A stretch of DNA of 64,000 nucleotides from Polydactylus sextarius. Its lineage: Eukaryota > Chordata > Actinopteri > Polynemidae. A program made the translations under genes and the position numbers. The notes under the pieces are model-generated. The model made no database searches and was not told the DNA's origin. It was given only the letters and a program-made list of their open reading frames with translations. How positions within the stretch are numbered: the stretch's first letter is position 1; each line of letters starts with the position of its first letter. This document shows positions 10,434-18,616 of the stretch, one piece after another. The stretch covers positions 15,825,159 through 15,889,158 of the forward strand of contig CM028919.1 of the NCBI GenBank assembly GCA_016801845.1. The letters run 5' to 3'.

Positions 10434-10829
10434 TATACAGTTTTCAACCCGTTATTCACCAGCTGATCAATATGTTTGTCTTTAAAATCCTTCCCAGTGT
10501 TTCCAGTATCGAAACTAATCGATACAAAAATAAAGTTAACGCGTTAAACTTACCTGTCGATCATTTCTGTTGGATTTTTACGTGAACACACTTTGCATCT
10601 TGACTCTACATCTTGATGCCATAAATTTGCAACCGCGAGACGTTTTAGTTTCTGCGTTACCCATGATGCTCTTCTCTCTCACCTTCTCTGCCAGCAGCTC
10701 TCGGATTTTCCCCGCCTGCAGCCGGAACCTCAGCAGCTGCATCTCCAACGCGACGCAGCGTTTCTGCCAATCCACGCTGGCCGCCGCTCCAACCGTTCCC
10801 GACCCGCCGCTCTCCAGCACGTCGGCCAT
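1..10829 (-). CDS. plekhh1: plekhh1-like PH/MyTH4/FERM protein, 5' half (14 coding exons, partial)
   Basis: Fourteen exons on the minus strand join at 10829-10683, 5399-5335, 4889-4740, 4640-4557, 4373-4292, 4195-4013, 3791-3046, 2567-2489, 1600-1509, 1427-1280, 1115-979, 803-693, 552-466 and 122-1 (runs off the window). They encode about 743 residues. Residues ~20-175 form a coiled coil, ~176-637 a Ser/Pro-rich linker, and ~640-737 the first PH domain (EKSGYLLKMGSQVK, KRRWF, YLTADSP, LEEWIRVLQ). The family ends with a second PH, a MyTH4 and a FERM domain, all expected off the left edge; human PLEKHH1 is roughly 1,360 residues. These proteins are myosin-tail-like without a motor, act at membrane and cortical actin, and are the vertebrate homologues of worm MAX-1 (axon guidance). 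GSQVK, RGEGAQTFQLI and DSDYSEPEHK fit my recollection of PLEKHH1 better than PLEKHH2; a short coiled-coil stretch resembles PLEKHH2, so the paralogue call is moderate. Family membership is near certain. Exon 3 shows a frame problem described separately. Confidence 0.75.
123..465 (-). other. plekhh1 intron 14 (between exons 14 and 15)
   Basis: This 343-bp intron has GT-AG ends. I see no repeat, RNA gene or further exon in it. The 92-codon open frame on the plus strand here has no recognisable product. Confidence 0.85.
466..552 (-). CDS. plekhh1: plekhh1 exon 14: first PH domain, middle
   Basis: This exon is 87 nt, acceptor GTTTTCAG, donor TTTCAA then GTGAGA, 29 codons. It reads SDVIRKPQGQIELNSSCRIV and RGEGAQTFQ, continuing the PH beta strands. 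Confidence 0.94.
693..803 (-). CDS. plekhh1: plekhh1 exon 13: first PH domain, strands 1-3
   Basis: This exon is 111 nt, acceptor GTGTGTCCAG, donor TCTCCT then GTGAGT, 37 codons in phase 0. It encodes MLEKSGYLLKMGSQVKAWKR and then RWFILRNGEILYYKSP. This is the canonical start of a PH domain, with the basic KxWKRRWF loop that commonly contacts phosphoinositides. Confidence 0.95.
979..1115 (-). CDS. plekhh1: plekhh1 exon 12, just before the PH domain
   Basis: This exon is 137 nt, acceptor TCCTTCACAG, donor GGACCT then GTGAGT. It reads SSESDYAIPPDAY followed by SLDSDYSEPEHKVQRTSSYS. The DSDYSEPEHK tract is one of the features that favours PLEKHH1 over PLEKHH2. Confidence 0.9.
1280..1427 (-). 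CDS. plekhh1: plekhh1 exon 11
   Basis: This exon is 148 nt, acceptor GTTTGTAG, donor AAGAGAG then GTGAGG. It encodes KATQISSVPLPDDDSGSEDD and then a Ser-rich stretch ending GSPRAVKR. The acidic Ser-rich segment looks like a kinase-regulated linker, which is inference. Confidence 0.9.
1509..1600 (-). CDS. plekhh1: plekhh1 exon 10
   Basis: This exon is 92 nt, acceptor GTGTTTCAG, donor AAAGGG then GTGAGT; with the carried base it gives 31 codons. The product ends in LIYKNINVPVYTTLKG, a conserved family motif of unknown function between linker and PH domain. Confidence 0.9.
1601..2488 (-). other. plekhh1 intron 9 (between exons 9 and 10)
   Basis: This 888-bp intron is AT-rich on the exon-10 side and more GC-balanced near 2150-2480. 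No extra in-frame exon with family similarity was found, and no repeat stands out. Confidence 0.85.
2489..2567 (-). CDS. plekhh1: plekhh1 exon 9
   Basis: This exon is 79 nt, acceptor TTGTTTACAG, donor GGACGAG then GTGAGC. It continues the conserved FPSW from exon 8 with ESRIYAVAKSGMRVSE, a hallmark of PLEKHH1 and PLEKHH2. The rest (AGPGSRGPGR) is variable. One base is carried to exon 10. Confidence 0.9.
2752..2932. repeat. GCTAA-type inverted-repeat element in intron 8
   Basis: A left arm at 2752-2770 (GTTTAGCTTAGCTTAGCAC) pairs with its reverse complement at 2913-2932. They flank about 140 bp containing GTTTAACACATAAAAC and GGTCAGGACTACTTCCTGG. Arm and interior resemble a non-autonomous repeat very common in teleosts. 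Related fragments occur at 22.85, 35.65 and 50.95 kb. It lies in the 478-bp intron 2568-3045. Confidence 0.6.
3046..3791 (-). CDS. plekhh1: plekhh1 exon 8: long disordered linker exon
   Basis: At 746 nt this is the longest exon, with acceptor GTCTTTTCAG and donor TCCTGG then GTATGA. It encodes 249 residues, with SSDELNSKFRSQCL, a run of ten serines coded by mixed TCN codons (about 3565-3598), a Ser/Pro stretch, HYSQPQPSLDRL, an acidic patch EETDIDDGLPDG, and the conserved end KPPTPPLHRFPSW. It carries probable phosphorylation sites and binding motifs but no folded domain. Confidence 0.92.
4013..4195 (-). CDS. plekhh1: plekhh1 exon 7: Ser/Pro-rich linker
   Basis: The acceptor CTCCTGCAG joins to the T from exon 6, giving Ser. 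The exon spans 183 nt and ends AACAG then GTGCGA, passing one base on. It encodes a low-complexity linker (LLEKPSSSGSPATSPVMDT, PSSPLFPPSCPSTPPAQ). No domain is recognised; it is probably disordered. Confidence 0.82.
4292..4373 (-). CDS. plekhh1: plekhh1 exon 6: end of coiled coil
   Basis: This exon is 82 nt, entering in phase 0 and leaving one base (T) for the next codon. The acceptor is TTGTTGCAG and the donor CTACAAT then GTGAGA. The product MEQENQQLKMANVKQTEQ continues with IMLLQDKLQ and completes the N-terminal coiled coil. Confidence 0.88.
4557..4640 (-). CDS. plekhh1: plekhh1 exon 5: coiled coil
   Basis: This exon is 84 nt, 28 codons, phase 0, with acceptor GACTGCAG and donor CGAGAG then GTGAGT. 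It encodes the conserved block AQEAKIIEEKAAKIKDWV followed by TFKLRE. This is one of the most conserved parts of the family's coiled coil. Confidence 0.9.
4740..4889 (-). CDS. plekhh1: plekhh1 exon 4: coiled coil
   Basis: The acceptor ATTTCAG and donor AAACAG then GTATGG delimit exactly 50 codons in phase 0. The text includes HVMEEKLKSANIQTSES, YRKYQDL and QEKDEAIKRLEMQLEKQ, a heptad-rich segment. A second acceptor 24 nt upstream (exon start 4913) would add eight in-frame codons without restoring the exon 3 frame. Confidence 0.88.
4890..5334 (-). other. plekhh1 intron 3 (between exons 3 and 4)
   Basis: This 445-bp AT-rich intron sits where a missing microexon of length 3n+1 would be needed to mend the exon 3 frame. 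I could not recognise one by similarity. The sequence is otherwise featureless. Confidence 0.7.
5335..5399 (-). CDS. plekhh1: plekhh1 exon 3: coiled coil, frame problem at donor
   Basis: The acceptor TCATCACAG leads into ATGCAGGAGCTGGAG, encoding MQELEQRVTEADQRAESAER, which matches the family. The visible donor is AACAG then GTAGAAG, giving 65 nt. The previous exon ends in phase 0 and the next begins in phase 0, so 63 nt are required. The expected last codons would be AGA CAG; here the text reads AGA AAC AG, as if AA had been added in a run of A. Spliced as seen, exon 4 would be read out of frame and hit TGA within about eight codons. Confidence 0.8.
5400..8004 (-). other. plekhh1 intron 2, proximal part
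   Basis: Intron 2 spans 10682-5400. This part holds short CACA-rich text at 5830-5860, a small CAACA/ACTAAC-rich patch at 6605-6660 (ACACTAACACACTAAC), and otherwise unique AT-rich sequence. No exon, RNA gene or conserved-looking block stands out. Confidence 0.75.
8005..8111 (+). repeat. foldback MITE-like family, copy A (core only)
   Basis: The segment shares its core (AATAGTTAACAATGAAAGTA, GGGGCAGTC, AATAAAGCTCAAAA, CACTTCACTTCAGCAGTAGC) with copies at 18.4-18.6 kb and 25.2-25.4 kb. It lacks the left terminal arm seen in those. It lies in intron 2. Confidence 0.75.
8112..9072 (-). other. intron 2, middle part
   Basis: AT-rich sequence with a short (CT)n patch at 8492-8507 and the motif GAATATTCATGA near 8785. 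No gene is seen. The 119-codon minus-strand open frame at 8397-8756 has no family similarity. Confidence 0.7.
9073..9143 (-). repeat. foldback MITE-like family, copy D (inverted, internally deleted)
   Basis: Reading the minus strand, GCCAAACATATCTAAACTGT continues into AACCACTAATAAAG and then GGGTCCCTAC, the same order as copy C at 25.3-25.4 kb. About 29 bp of the shared core (the TCACTTCACTTCAGCAG part) are missing. It lies in intron 2, about 1 kb from copy A and in the opposite orientation. Confidence 0.65.
9144..10368 (-). other. intron 2, distal part
   Basis: AT-rich sequence with a 19-nt A run at 9707-9725, a GAA tract at 10164-10187, and no exon evidence. Confidence 0.7.
10369..10431. 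repeat. compound (AT)n(GT)n microsatellite
   Basis: About 15 AT units run straight into about 16 GT units, 250 bp from coding exon 2. Such tracts melt easily and can form Z-DNA. Confidence 0.97.
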
Positions 10830-10868
10830 GGCGACGATTCAGACCTCTGCCTCCGGACTCAGACTGGA
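10683..10868 (-). CDS. plekhh1: plekhh1 exon 2: start codon and coiled-coil start
   Basis: The acceptor is a long pyrimidine run ending TTTCTTTCAG and the donor reads GAGAAG then GTGAGA. The start ATG is at 10829 in a strong context (GCCATGG), and an in-frame TGA four codons upstream fixes it as the first possible start. It encodes 49 codons in phase 0: MADVLESGGS, then the family signature SVDWQKRC and RFRLQAGKIRELLAEK. The 39 nt before the ATG are 5' UTR. The exon is CpG-rich relative to its surroundings. Confidence 0.88.
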
Positions 10869-13368
10869 CTGAAAGAAAAAAAACAAGTCTACTTAGAGCT
10901 TCTATAGTCAAGTATTTCATATGTCAAAACTCAACGTGTCCTCAAATAATCCACAAACACTTCAGCTTCTGTTTTCATTTAAAGCACAAAAACAGAAATA
11001 AGTGATTTAACCTCGGTGCTGACCGCACTTCCCATGATTCATTGAGGAAATGTGAGTAAAACAAACACTAATGATGAGTCGACAATAACAGGAGTTTAAC
11101 GACAGCTTCCTCTCACTTTCTGCTTTTCTCTCTGTGACACATCACCACAGAGAAACATGACCAACGCCGACGGATCGTACCTGGACGTGTTTTTAAGTTT
11201 TTACACACAAACACAGAGTTTAGAGACTGAAAGACTCGAAGCTCCACGTTCTCCACATGCCCACACACACTGAACAAAACCTCAGCAGGCGGCTGAGTGT
11301 CGGGGGAGTTGGGTTCCTGCCAGATACAAAGCAGGTCAGTGCTCTGCTTTTTAGCCAAATTACCTACTAACCCAATCTCCTAGCACCCCCTTCCCTCCCC
11401 ACCCCCACACACACAACTCCCCAGCCATGCAATCCCTTCTTAATTACAAGGCAGGAATGAAACAGGATCCTACGCGGCACAATAGTGTCTTTCTGCATGA
11501 CAGTCCCATCACAGCTAGAGAGGGGGGGCGTCAGCTCGACTCGGTAAAGAAAGGAGGAAAGAATGTGTGAGAATGAATGAGCTGAGGGCAGAATGTGGGA
11601 AACTGGGGCGCTGGAGTTATTTTTACCTGAGGACGACCGACTAGTGGCTGTTTTCCTCCGGCTGGACACTCATTCACAAAGGTTAACACCCTGCTGTGTG
11701 AACTCAATAAAAAGCTGATTATCTGGAGATAAAAGTAGCTCTAACAATGACGCTGAGTGAAATCTTTCACGTCGTCATGTAGAAATGAAAGTGACAGCAG
11801 TTTAAAGGAACTAAAAGAGACTCAACGTTTCAAACAAAAAAAGACAGACGGACTCAGAGTGCAGCCAGACACCGTCAGCAGAACAGCAGACGTTCAAAGT
11901 CCAGCAACTATAACTGCACCACGGCGCTCCCTGCAATTAGCATGCTCATAAATACAGGCCTAGCAAACAAATTACAGAAGTGCATGCATGTGGAGGTTTG
12001 GCCAGCGACCGCTGCGACCAGGCCGGACAAGTCAAGGTCCAGTTCCCGACGTCTTCTTCTTCGCTCTGTCTGACTGGAGCGGATGAAGGTCAAGTATAAC
12101 CGGACGCTGGCGTTTTGAATCCGATGTGTCGGGCCACGTTGGGACAAGTCAGGACAGAGGAGGTCAGGATCCTCCTCCTCCAGGAGCTAAAACAGCTGGA
12201 CGTAAACAAGCCATTTACTGGTTAAACACTCTCAGCACCGACACGTTAATTCCCAGTTCCTTCAGTGTCCTTTACTTGTCGGACACTGGGGGGTTACTGG
12301 GCTGTGGTAACAGTTATTCCAGCTCATGCAGCTCAGGAATAATCAACAAGTGTGAAGTTAAAGTTTTCTGCTGAAGGAAGGAAGGTAACTAGAGGTTACT
12401 GGAGGCCAAGTCTCCTCTCAGCTCACTGCATCGATGTGTGTACGGATAAAATCAACCCCAAAACACCATCCTGTCAAGAATGAGGTCATTTTCACTGTGT
12501 GTGTGGGAGTAACGCAGCTTTTGTTACAGCAAAGATTTAAACCCGAGTCATTTTCTCCCTTTTTGCATGAGCGTAACCCTCCATTGTGGGATGGTTTATA
12601 GAAACGCAGAGGAACATTTTCCACTTCTGCTGTTATATATGACCTGATGAATACTGCTCTCTTCTACTGTATCTTCTCTGTCTGACAGATTCACATGTTG
12701 GACGACGACAACAACAACTACAACAATAATAATAATAATAATCTTTCCGGGATCAAGTCGATCCGTGTTCAGTAACTCAGCCCACCCAGAGCGGTCGAAG
12801 CCCAGATGGGTGAGTCCTGTCCTGGCTGCAGAGACGCCGAGGCCCTGACAGCTTCTCTTTACTTCCATGTAGCTGCAGCAGCTTCGGCTCAACCTCCGCC
12901 AGAGCAAACACTTTGGAGAAGACGACTGAATGGAAACACCACCGCAAAGATCCCAGCAGGACAGTTTCTACCGCTTCCATCGCCGACAACTGCTTTCTAT
13001 TGACTGCACTGACAGTTATACGACGTTAGTCCTCACGCTGGGTGAGATCTGATTTCCAACCTTTTTCTCCAAAACGTGGAAGATATCACAGATTGTAATA
13101 AAACAGTTTGGACGGTGCAGCGCGTGTGAGGGTCGTTTTTTTTCTTTGCATCTTTGCCATTTGTTGCTCAGTGAAAGGATCAAGAGCGTGTGATGATCTG
13201 TAGAGGATTCAGGGAGCACATGTTCGAGTCTCAAGTCATTGACTAGAAAGTCCTTAATCACCACATATTCAAACACACACTCCCCGACCGGCCGTAACTC
13301 TTCAGCGCCTGCAGACACACACACACTGATGGAGATGAACACAGAAATAGATTGGAAACAGACACGTG

Positions 13369-13370
<2 letters not shown>
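10869..13370 (-). other. plekhh1 intron 1, proximal part with two conserved-looking blocks
   Basis: No coding exon is seen. Sub-blocks 11340-11690 (CTTCTTAATTACAAGGCAGG, CAATAGTGTCTTTCTGC) and 11930-12370 (CTGCAATTAGCATGCTCATA, GTTACTGGGCTGTGGTAACA) have balanced composition and TAAT cores. They read like regulatory elements rather than decayed sequence. ACAACAACAACTAC followed by (AAT)n lies at 12706-12741. The element call is by texture only. Confidence 0.35.

Positions 13371-13423
<53 letters not shown>
13371..13423 (+). repeat. (CA)n microsatellite
   Basis: About 26 uninterrupted CA units in intron 1, 135 bp from the (CTC)n tract. Confidence 0.98.
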
Positions 13424-13426
<3 letters not shown>

Positions 13427-13558
13427 TGAGCATGCAGCTGTGGTGATGTAAGTGATTAGGTGGTTCAGTGATATCATCCCCACCAGACATTTCAAATCCC
13501 CGCTGTTGTTGTCTCTGCTGAGGTCCAACTTGGCTTCCCCACGTTTTGGCACCGACTG

Positions 13559-13708
13559 CCCTCCTCCTCCTCCTCCTCCTCCTCCTCCTCCTCCTCCTCC
13601 TCCTCCTCCTCCTCCTCCTCCTCCTCCTCCTCCTCCTCCTCCTCCTCCTCCTCCTCCTCCTCCTCCTCCTCCTCCTCCTCCTCCACCTCCTCCTCCTCCT
13701 CCTCCTCC
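13559..13708 (+). repeat. (CTC)n trinucleotide microsatellite, about 150 bp
   Basis: About 49 triplets of CTC with a single interruption (CCA at about 13683-13685). It is pure pyrimidine on the plus strand and pure purine (GGA) on the plekhh1 sense strand, so it can form H-DNA or G-rich structures. All long open frames over it (poly-Pro, poly-Leu, poly-Arg, poly-Gly) are artefacts. Confidence 0.98.
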
Positions 13709-15113
13709 AAAATCTCTCAAATAAGTAAAGACAGTACAGGAGCATGTGTGTATATGTGGGTCAGCTGCTGCTGCAGCTTGGTGTCATCGTGGTGTAACAC
13801 ATCTCTGTGTGTATGAGACCAGACAAAGACAAACGACCTGAGAGGATGAGGAGTCAAGTGTGGGTGTGTTTGAATCATCTGCTCCTCCGCGGCCCCCGAA
13901 TGTTTAACAAAGAGGAACCTCTGTCGACTCCCATCCGGTCAAATAAGCCTCGTACTTTTACTTTTGTTTAAATTAGTGCTTCACTTCTTTTTTTACAACT
14001 ACATCTGGAACATAATCCTATAAATAAAGGAGGGTAAACCCTCAATGGAGCCTCACATTTCTTAACCTTTGACCTCGTTTTTAGAAAACACTGAGGTTTA
14101 TGTCGCCGGGTGCCTTATAAATAACAGCATTCGCCCTAGTTTTTTAGTTGTTCTGCAATAATTCAGACACAAAAGGCAATTTCAGCAGAGCAATCACTCA
14201 GATCAGACGTTTAAAACACTATAGAGGCCAATGCACGTCTCCCCAGCCCACATGTTAAATTATGAATATATCCCATCTTAATCCTGCGGCCATTTATCTT
14301 CTTATCTACTGTATCTCACCTCCTCCTCCAACACTTCTCACTTTCCATCCTCCCCTCTCCTCCTGCAGCACCTTTCCCTCCCTCTTCCCTTCCTTACCTC
14401 AGTCTTTTCCTCCACATCCTCCTCCACCTTTACCAGCAGAGACTACAGCTCTGTGTGTGTGTGTGCAGGTTAATGACAGGCCTCAGTAAACTGACCACAC
14501 TCATTATCAGTCTCAGTCTTAAACACAGGCCCTGACATTCCTCTGTACTGAGGTGTAAACATCAACCTCTGCAGCTCATGTCCTGCACTTTAAAGTCTTG
14601 ACTGTTCGAGGACGTGAAGAAAATATATATTTAGAGGAGAAACATGTCACGAGTCACCTGGAGCACATAATATAATATATATATCATCTGTCTGTTGGTG
14701 CTTTGTCTGCTGCTGAAAGAGTTAAGGTTGATGTATGGAGCAGTTTGGACCTTTATGATTTCTCCAGATGCAGAGAGAAACAGAGAAACCTGCAGGTGTA
14801 GCTCGCATCAAACTTTAGTCTCCAGCTCGTTTCATTAGAGTCGTTAGAGCTTCTCGAGGACAAACAGCGACCAAGTGTTTGTCCAAAAAAAGCGACAAGC
14901 AACAGGTGTGTTGTAGCGGCCGTGAAACTCGTTGGTCAGCAGAAAAAAGAAGTGGTTGAAGCAGTCATCAGACAGACATCTCCTAAAATACACAGCTACA
15001 GCTGCGGAGCCTCAGACCTGCTGCGTCCTGGTTAAATTTATCCTTCGTGCGCATTAAACTCGGTGCGTAAAAGCGATAAATGTGCAGCTCTGATCTCCTC
15101 ACGGACACTTTAC
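13709..15113 (-). other. intron 1, distal part; conserved-looking block 14040-14290
   Basis: The block 14040-14290 contains GCCTTATAAATAACAGCATT, TTCAGCAGAGCAATCACTCA and AAATTATGAATATATCCC, with no simple repeat. It could be an intronic regulatory element. A pyrimidine-rich stretch follows at 14320-14430. No exon evidence. Confidence 0.35.
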
Positions 15114-15285
15114 CTTGTGACTTCAGTTGTCTCCCTCCTCCTCCTCCGCTTCTGTCGGCTTTCTCCGGCTTCACCTTCCCCGGCAACTCGTCGCAGTTCG
15201 TCTCATAACTTCTTCCTTTTTCGCTCCGTCGACTTTCTCTCCTCACACTCGCTGCTCATTCATTCCTTCTTTTTGTTTTTTTGAT
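15114..15285 (-). other. plekhh1: probable non-coding exon 1 (5' UTR) of plekhh1
   Basis: The first coding exon begins with a clear acceptor, so a spliced 5' UTR exon must lie upstream. The best donor upstream reads CACAAG then GTAAAG on the minus strand, with the exon ending at 15114. The sequence above it is purine- and GC-rich with several CpGs, as expected of a vertebrate first exon. The 5' edge near 15285 is a guess, because no transcription start can be read. A short upstream ORF lies inside. Intron 1 would then be 15113-10869, about 4.2 kb. Confidence 0.5.
15171..15206 (-). other. upstream ORF in the probable 5' UTR exon
   Basis: An ATG at 15206 opens 11 codons (MRRTATSCRGR) and stops at TGA ending at 15171, inside the probable exon 1. 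It is out of contact with the main ORF, which begins in exon 2. If transcription starts upstream of 15206, this uORF could lower translation of the main frame. It depends on the exon-1 model and on an unmapped start site. Confidence 0.3.
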
Positions 15286-15600
15286 TCAGTGTTTTCATGT
15301 CCCGAGTCAAAACCAAACCGAACCAGATCTAGACCAGACCAGACCAACCCCCCTCCCCGGTCCCCGCCGCGTCCTTCTCTTTCTGCAGCTTCAGAGAAAA
15401 AAAAAACTCACTCACAAGCTCCATTCAACAGACTCATCCCATATTCCTTTAAAGGACCCAATGCGGGATCAAATTTCTCCAGGAGTCAAACCCCCACCCT
15501 CCACCACCTCCACCCCCTTACGAGCAGGAGCTGCTCAGGATTTTACATTAGAGCTGGTTTGGTTTTTCCCTTCAGGATGTAAACAAGAGTTGGAGTTGAA
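15286..15600 (-). promoter_or_regulatory. putative plekhh1 promoter region
   Basis: This stretch lies directly upstream of the probable exon 1. Read on the minus strand it holds a GGGGAGGGGGG tract that could serve as a GC box and a GGTCTGGTCT repeat, with moderate CpG content near 15350-15375. No clear TATA box is placed before a defined start. The call rests on position, not on a diagnostic motif. Confidence 0.3.
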
Positions 15601-18349
15601 GGAAAAAGTCTGTAGCTTCTATAGTTTAACTCACAACCACAGTCATTTTACAGGAGATGAAACAGAAAGTTGTGATTAAATAAAAGTTAATGTTAATAAA
15701 GTTAATAATGAATCTTCTTCATATCATAAAAACACTGAAAGAATGTGACGATGGTTAATTTATGAACTAACTGTGACGTCAGAGATGATTTATGCAGATG
15801 AGCTGGTGTCCCACTAACACCAGTCAAACCACTGTGTTGGATGACACTTGATTTGTGTTTGTAATTTCATTAAACATCATTAACTTCATAAACCGAAACA
15901 GTAAAACTGACAAGGCCTCTACAACATCACAGCTGCCAGACACAGTTAATAAACTGCCTGTGTTTTAGTGAAAGTAAGAACTGTTTCTTTGCAGCTTCGC
16001 AGCTGAATAAATCAGTTGAGATGCAGTGAAGCTGAATCTCTGGAGTCGTGATCCAACATCAACTCAGATTAAAACGGAGACTTTATCTCTTCCGCCGATA
16101 AAAGAATCAAACTTCTCAGTTTGTCACGTTCGACAGCGTGAAGCTGAAAAAGTCGAGAAACAATAAACAAAAAGTTTAGTTGAGTCGTTGAACACCTTCG
16201 ATTAAAAACAATCACGACGAACATAAAGACCACCGTGAGTGAACACGGTGAAGTCCAACTTTTAGGTTTTTAAGGAGCCTAATTACCGTCTGTTTGTTTA
16301 TTGGCAGAGCTCACAGGCTGAGCTTTACTGGAATCAAAAGTTGTTAAACCACCGTGTGCAGCTTTGCAACTGTAATGAATCATTATCTGGGTAGTAAAAG
16401 AAATGTGAGGGGATAATTTGCAAAGATTTGAGACCACACCAACAAAACACAACCAGTGCTCAGGGTCTCAGATCCTCCAGAGTCCTCAAACCTCACAAGG
16501 ATTCCCTCAAACGTCAGAAACAGTTGAGGGCGAAGCAGCTTTAATCAGAGGTCGTTGGTGTAGTTTAGAAAGATATGAGGTCTAATCAGAGCAGCAGCCT
16601 CGTGGCCCCGGTGGGAGGATTCGATGTATCTCCATCTGGAGCCTTTTATAACGTCGGCATCGGCCTTTGAGTCGTCGCACGACACTGAAATAATCCACAC
16701 TCATTCAACATCTGATATTAAGTCGTGCAGAAGTTCAACAGACTGTGTTGGTATGACACAAGCATTTAAAATCTAACTATAATATGTCCAGAGCCAGAGC
16801 CATGGCATTTTTTTTACTTCTTGTTTTGCGTGTTAATGTACCAAGCATGCAGTGGTGTGACACACCCTGCAGCGTCCACTGACTGAACTAGTCCCAACGT
16901 ACAAATACAGAGACACAGACAGAGAGAAAACACACAAATAACCACACGCACGTCTCAGCTGCTGCTCCGTGAAACAAAACGACACGGAAACGAGATCACG
17001 TCTCCACAGAAAACACATCTGAAACAACACGGATGCGCCGGTCCGGCTCTTCAAGACGTGAAGAAGCACCGGAGTCACTCTGGTTCATCATCAGACCACG
17101 AACATAAATGTGCGAAACAAATGTCTTGACATTCCATCTCTAGTTGTTGACATTTCACAACTAAACCACAAATGTGAACCTCGTGGTCGAACGACATGAA
17201 ACGTCGGAGGTTTTTCCAACGTCACTGGGATTAATTATTTTTTGGTGAAATGAATAAAATGTCTGCACGAAAATTCACAGAAAATGTCAAAGCTGTAGCT
17301 GTTTCAGCGTCAAACCAACTAAAGCGTCGTGACCTCCTGAGACCTCAGTATCACTCGTAGCTCTTAATCTGCTCAGACAACAACAGAAGCGCCACACAGT
17401 CCAGGCTAATTGACCGACTTTATTCTGGTGTTGACTCTAGGGTGAAGTGGTAACTGGCTCTGGTCAGATCCATCACTCAGTGACTAATGGGAGCAACTCA
17501 AATATGATTAACTCCACCTTCCTCTGGAGACTTGTTTCCCAACTCCATCCTGGAAGAGGCCAGCGTGTATCAGGGAGGGGTGACGTTTTGTTGCTGTAGT
17601 TTTTAGCCGAGCTAAAGACTTCGCCTTGTGTTGCACAATAAGTCAGTGCCTCAGTGCTCTCAGTCAAAACAACTGGTGTCAGGCCTACATGGTTTACATG
17701 CCGACTCTGGGGCACGGCTGCCATGAGGAGGAGGAGGACAGTAGAGAGAGCAGCTTAGGGCCAGTTTCACCAAGTGTTTTGAGGATTAATGTGTGTTCCT
17801 ACAACTATTTAACCTCCAGAGCAGCGTGATGACCCAGACTGTGGCCAGGTCACCGAGCAGAGCGGAGCTGAGAAAACCAACTGACCTGTTGTTTCTGAGA
17901 CGGAGCTGAGTTCACATGAATCCTGATCAATCTTTACGGATCAATCAAAGGAAAGAAACTAAACACTCATTAACACTGAATCCACAGTAACAAATCAACT
18001 GTTACTGCTAATTGAGGAGTTTTTATTAAAACCAACAGTTCACTGATGTTGAAGTAAATGATTTAACTTTTTGTTTTTGGACTTTAAAGATTTATGTTCC
18101 ACTGGAAACAAATGGACCTGGAGCTGAAAGACACAAACAGGATGCAAATATTTCTGGTTTTAGTCTTTTAAAAGAGTAAATTATTAAAATATTAACATCC
18201 TTATTTTTTAATTTCTCTTCCCTGTTTAGTGGAAATTGTGTTGTTTTTTCTTTGACGCCTGAGATGAATACTTAACGTTTTTTTTTTCCCTTTTTTTTGC
18301 TGGATCACTGGATGATAAGATACAGTTTAGAAAGACATTCATTCAATTA
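15601..18349. other. intergenic, upstream of plekhh1; nothing coding
   Basis: AT-rich text without repeats. Small islands that look constrained are 16370-16450 (AATCATTATCTGGGTAG, GGGGATAATTTGC) and 16590-16680 (GATTCGATGTATCTCCATCT). The open frames at 16833 and 17473 show no recognisable protein. Confidence 0.6.
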
Positions 18350-18616
18350 AAGTGACGAACCATGAATACGAATCAAACTCCTCCTCAACAGATATGTTAC
18401 GTTGGATGAAGTAATATCCAGTTTGACCGTCTTTTGTTTTCACAACCAAATAGTTAACAATGAAAGTAAATGGGGCAGTCAGCCAAACGTATCTAAATTG
18501 TCATTTTTTAACCACTAATAAAGCTCAAAATATCACTTCACTTCAGCAGTAGCATGAATAGGGTTTACTTCAACCAACGTAAAATGGTGGAGTTTGACTG
18601 GTATTCATGGTGAAAT
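18350..18616 (+). repeat. foldback MITE-like family, copy B (best complete copy)
   Basis: A left arm at about 18360-18413 (ACCATGAATACGAATCAAAC ... GTTGGATGAAGTAA) and a right arm at about 18564-18612 (TTACTTCAACCAACGTAAAA ... GTATTCATGGT) are imperfect reverse complements of each other. They enclose the shared core. Length is about 265 bp, with no coding capacity. This is the layout of a non-autonomous DNA transposon or foldback element. No clear target-site duplication could be read. Confidence 0.7.

Noticed and set aside
13302..13745. Long open frames encoding poly-Arg, poly-Gly, poly-Pro, poly-Leu and poly-Glu
   Set aside because: All are readings of the (CTC)n microsatellite, which has no stop in any frame; there is no other coding support.
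15063..15679. Plus-strand frames of 73-151 codons opposite the probable first exon
   Set aside because: Ser/Pro/Thr-rich readings of pyrimidine-rich text; the region is better explained as a minus-strand first exon and promoter.
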